From positions 1 through 44,434 of the forward strand of contig JABXIA010000077.1 in the NCBI GenBank assembly GCA_013373325.1: a stretch of DNA of 44,434 bases. The letters are read 5' to 3'. Below the pieces are notes generated by a model that saw only the letters and a list, made by a program, of their open reading frames with translations, searched no databases and had not been told where the DNA came from. The DNA comes from Paracoccaceae bacterium. Lineage in GTDB: Bacteria > Pseudomonadota > Alphaproteobacteria > Rhodobacterales > Rhodobacteraceae. This document shows, in pieces, positions 41,536 through 44,434 of the stretch (within the stretch, counting starts at the first letter, position 1; the number at the start of each line of letters is the position of its first letter). The position numbers were made by a program, and so were the translations under genes.

Positions 41536-44434
41536 ATGGCGCGCAGGCTCCCCCGGCAGGCCCGCGGGCTGTTCAGCTACTTCACCCGCCACCGTACCGC
41601 GGCCAACCTTTTGCTGGTGATCATGCTGGTGCTGGGCGCGGCGGCGATGCCCAACATGCGGGCGCAGTTCTTTCCGGATGTGATCGTCGAGCGCGTCACC
41701 GTCACCGTCGAATGGGAGGGTGCCGGCCCCGAGGATGTGGACAGCGCAATTGTGCAGGTGCTGGAGCCCGCGCTGCTTGCCGTCGACGGAGTTGAGGAAA
41801 CTTCCTCGATCTCCCGCGAAGGGCTGGCGACCCTGACCTTGGAGTTTGAGCCCGGCTCCGACATGGGCCAGGCCACAGACGATGTGCAGACCGCGGTGGA
41901 CGGCATCACCACCCTGCCGGAGGAGGCGGAGGAGCCGGAGGTGCGCCGCGGCGCCTGGCGGGACCGGGTGACAGATGTGGTGATCACCGGCCCGGTCGGG
42001 GCAGGGCAGCTGGGTCTTTTTGCTGATGAACTGGTCGTGCGCCTCTTTGAGGCCGGCGTTACCCGCACCACAATCCGCGGCGTGGCGGCGCCGGAAACGA
42101 TTGTAGAGGTGCCCACTGCCAAGCTGATCACCCACAGCATCTCCATGCGCGAGATCGCGGAGGCGATTTCCGCAGAGGTTGATGCCGACCCTGCAGGCGA
42201 TGTGAGCGGCGCCAACGCCCGCGTGCGCACCGGCAGCGAAAAACGCAAACCGGACGAGCTGGCGGCCATCGTGCTGCGCACCAACGCTGACGGTTCTGTG
42301 CTGACCATCGCCGATGTGGCGCAGATCCGGGTTGAGGGTGTGGACCGCAACCGCTCCTATTTCGTGGATGACAACCCGGCGATGTCGATCCGGGTGGACC
42401 GCTCCGATCAGGGCAACGCCATCCGCCTGCAGGCACAGGTGCAGGAGGTTGTGGATGAAATGCAGGCCAGCCTGCCCCAAGGGGTGACGGCGGAACTGAT
42501 CCGGACCCGCGCCCAGTCCATCACTGACCGCCTGGATATCCTGGTCGACAATGGCCTGATGGGGCTTGGCCTGGTGCTGTGCCTCTTGTTCCTGTTCCTC
42601 AACACCCGCATCGCCTTTTGGGTGGCAATGGGCATCCCGGCCTCGATGTTTGCCGCCGTTGCGCTGATGTATGCGGCGGGGATTACCATCAACATGGTCA
42701 GCCTGTTTGGTCTGATCATCACTCTGGGCATCGTGGTGGACGACGCCATCGTGGTCGGGGAACATGCCGATTTCCGGGTCCGGCGGCTGGGCGAAAGCCC
42801 CATGCAAGCAGCGGAGAACGCTGCCCGCCGAATGGCAATGCCGGTCTTTGCCGCAACCCTCACAACCATCATCGCCTTCTTTGGGCTGGTGCTGGTGGGC
42901 GGGCGCTTCGGCGAGCTGATCCGCGACATTCCCTTTACCGTGATTGCGGTACTGGCGGCCTCCCTGGTGGAATGCTTCCTGATCCTGCCCAACCATCTGG
43001 CCCACGCGCTGACCCATGCTCAGGCGCGCCACTGGTACGACTGGCCGAACCGGATGGTGAACCGCGGCTTCCGCTGGCTGCGCGACCACGCGTTCCGGCC
43101 TCTGATGGGCTACGTCGTGACCGCCCGCTACGCTGTTCTGGCGGGGGCTGTGGTAATTCTGGCCAGTCAGGCCGCGCTGTTTATCAACGGCGATGTGCAG
43201 TGGCGCTTCTTCAACGCGCCGGAGCGTGGATCGGTCACCGGCAACTTCGCCATGGTGGAGGGTGCCAGCCGCGCCGACACCATGATGATGATGCAGGAGA
43301 TGCAGCGTGCGACAGAGGCGCTGGGCGCTGAATACGCAGAACGCTACGGCCGCAACCCGCTGGATTTCGTGATGGCCGAAACCGGCGGCAATGCAGGCCG
43401 CGGCCTCAGCGGGGTGGAGGCAAAGGACACCGACCTCCTTGGCGGCATCTCAATCGAACTGATCGACGCCGACCTGCGTCCCTATTCCAGCTTTGCCTTT
43501 GTGGCGGAACTGCAGGAGCGGGTGGTGAGTCACCCGATGGTCGAGACGATTTCCTTCCGCAGCTGGCGGTCGGGGCCTGGCGGCGACGCGCTGGACGTGC
43601 AGTTTTCAGGCCCCAGCGTGCAGGTGCTGAAAGATGCCTCCGAAGACCTGAAAACCGCGTTGCTGCGCTTTCCGGAAGTTTCAGCGGTCGAGGACAATCT
43701 CGCCTACGACAAAGAGGAAGTGATCCTCGATCTGACCCCGCAGGGCCAGGCGCTGAACTTCACCATCGGCAGCCTGGGGCAGGCGCTTCGGGCGCGGCTC
43801 AACGGGATCGAGGCCGCGACCTATCCCGATGGTCCGCGCAGCGCCACCATCCGCGTGGAACTGCCGGAGAACGAACTGACCGCCGATTTCCTGGAGCGCA
43901 CTCTTATGCGGGCCCCCAGCGGCATCTACGTGCCGCTTGCCGATATTGTCTCCGTGACCCAGCGTACCGGGTTCTCTACCGTGCTCCGCGAAAACGGTAT
44001 TCGGGTTATCAGCGTGACGGGTGATATTTCCGAAGACGAGCCCGCGCGTGCGGAGGCAGTGACCCAGGCCCTGCAGGACGAGATTCTGCCGAGGATCGCC
44101 AGTGAGCGGCAGGTTGAATGGCGCCTTTCCGGACTGGCAGAGCAGGAACAGACCTTCCTGCAGGAGGCAGGCACCGGGCTGATCCTCTGCCTCACCGGGA
44201 TCTATCTGGTGCTGTCCTGGATCTTTGCCAGCTGGACCCGGCCGCTGGTGGTAATGGCGATTATCCCCTTCGGTCTCGTCGGCACCATCTGGGGCCACTA
44301 CGTGTGGGAGGTGCCGCTGTCTATGTTCACCGTGGTGGGCCTGTTGGGAATGACCGGGATCATTATCAACGACTCCATCGTGCTGGTAACAACCATCGAC
44401 CAATATGCTCAGGACCGCGGGCTGATCCCGTCGA
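41536..44434 (+). CDS. RND efflux permease, partial at window edge
   Basis: An AcrB/MexB-like pump, 966 codons visible and still open at the right edge. The expected order is present: TM1 near the N-terminus, a large periplasmic loop, TM2-TM6 with the proton-relay Asp pair in IVVDDAIVVGEH, a second periplasmic loop, and TM8 onward to IINDSIVLV. Members run about 1,020-1,050 residues, so roughly 60-90 are missing. The substrate is unknown. The tight spacing to the adaptor gene fixes ATG 41536. Confidence 0.93.
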   Translation, partial: MARRLPRQARGLFSYFTRHRTAANLLLVIMLVLGAAAMPNMRAQFFPDVIVERVTVTVEWEGAGPEDVDSAIVQVLEPALLAVDGVEETSSISREGLATLTLEFEPGSDMGQATDDVQTAVDGITTLPEEAEEPEVRRGAWRDRVTDVVITGPVGAGQLGLFADELVVRLFEAGVTRTTIRGVAAPETIVEVPTAKLITHSISMREIAEAISAEVDADPAGDVSGANARVRTGSEKRKPDELAAIVLRTNADGSVLTIADVAQIRVEGVDRNRSYFVDDNPAMSIRVDRSDQGNAIRLQAQVQEVVDEMQASLPQGVTAELIRTRAQSITDRLDILVDNGLMGLGLVLCLLFLFLNTRIAFWVAMGIPASMFAAVALMYAAGITINMVSLFGLIITLGIVVDDAIVVGEHADFRVRRLGESPMQAAENAARRMAMPVFAATLTTIIAFFGLVLVGGRFGELIRDIPFTVIAVLAASLVECFLILPNHLAHALTHAQARHWYDWPNRMVNRGFRWLRDHAFRPLMGYVVTARYAVLAGAVVILASQAALFINGDVQWRFFNAPERGSVTGNFAMVEGASRADTMMMMQEMQRATEALGAEYAERYGRNPLDFVMAETGGNAGRGLSGVEAKDTDLLGGISIELIDADLRPYSSFAFVAELQERVVSHPMVETISFRSWRSGPGGDALDVQFSGPSVQVLKDASEDLKTALLRFPEVSAVEDNLAYDKEEVILDLTPQGQALNFTIGSLGQALRARLNGIEAATYPDGPRSATIRVELPENELTADFLERTLMRAPSGIYVPLADIVSVTQRTGFSTVLRENGIRVISVTGDISEDEPARAEAVTQALQDEILPRIASERQVEWRLSGLAEQEQTFLQEAGTGLILCLTGIYLVLSWIFASWTRPLVVMAIIPFGLVGTIWGHYVWEVPLSMFTVVGLLGMTGIIINDSIVLVTTIDQYAQDRGLIPS

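Noticed and set aside
41461-43089. Minus-strand frame (542 codons) antisense to the RND pump
   Set aside because: The plus-strand frame is open from 41536 to the edge with all RND motifs.

Overview
The window looks like chromosomal sequence of a marine alphaproteobacterium, most likely a Rhodobacteraceae member of the Roseobacter group (Leisingera/Phaeobacter/Ruegeria-like). This is an inference from the high GC content, the compact and often overlapping genes, the run pteridine-reductase-like SDR, uvrC, pgsA, moaD, moaE, and the character of the proteins. Most of the content is housekeeping. I see no tRNA, rRNA, CRISPR array, prophage or insertion sequence.

Left part (1-11 kb): a SPOR-tailed D-Ala-D-Ala carboxypeptidase, a CHMI-like isomerase and a HAD hydrolase lie on the minus strand. 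ClpS, an RsmC-like methyltransferase, an SDR, hemF and a GH25 lysozyme lipoprotein lie on the plus strand. hemC (minus) and hemE (plus) are divergent, so three haem biosynthesis genes lie within 4.3 kb. A 55-aa basic protein follows hemE, then a minus-strand alpha-methylacyl-CoA racemase-like gene.

Middle (11-30 kb): the divergent pobR/pobA pair (4-hydroxybenzoate to protocatechuate); an NmrA-like oxidoreductase with two MarR-like palindromes in its promoter; an orphan CoxG; an ABC-2 exporter pair; an operon of S49 peptidase, membrane zinc-ribbon microprotein, CaCA antiporter and pteridine-reductase-like SDR; uvrC; a DUF922-type HExxH protein that interrupts the uvrC-pgsA-moaD-moaE block; an OmpA-family protein coupled to a coiled-coil membrane protein; ubiA and rsmE divergent with only 12 bp between start codons; and gshA.

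Right part (30-44 kb): a frameshifted membrane fatty-acid desaturase and its GbsR-type regulator, with nearly identical operator-like palindromes before each; small exported or membrane proteins (YHS, Tat-exported); a minus-strand operon pyrB - tail-anchored protein - PH-like membrane protein - catalytically dead dihydroorotase - plsY - small protein; a plus-strand run of Fe-S-less uracil-DNA glycosylase, metallophosphoesterase, LysE exporter and moaB; and an RND efflux adaptor with its pump, which runs off the right edge.

The best leads for something undescribed are the GbsR twin operators with the broken desaturase, the membrane proteins embedded in the pyrimidine operon, the zinc-ribbon microprotein coupled to the S49 peptidase, and the orphan MarR-like operators at 14.0 kb.
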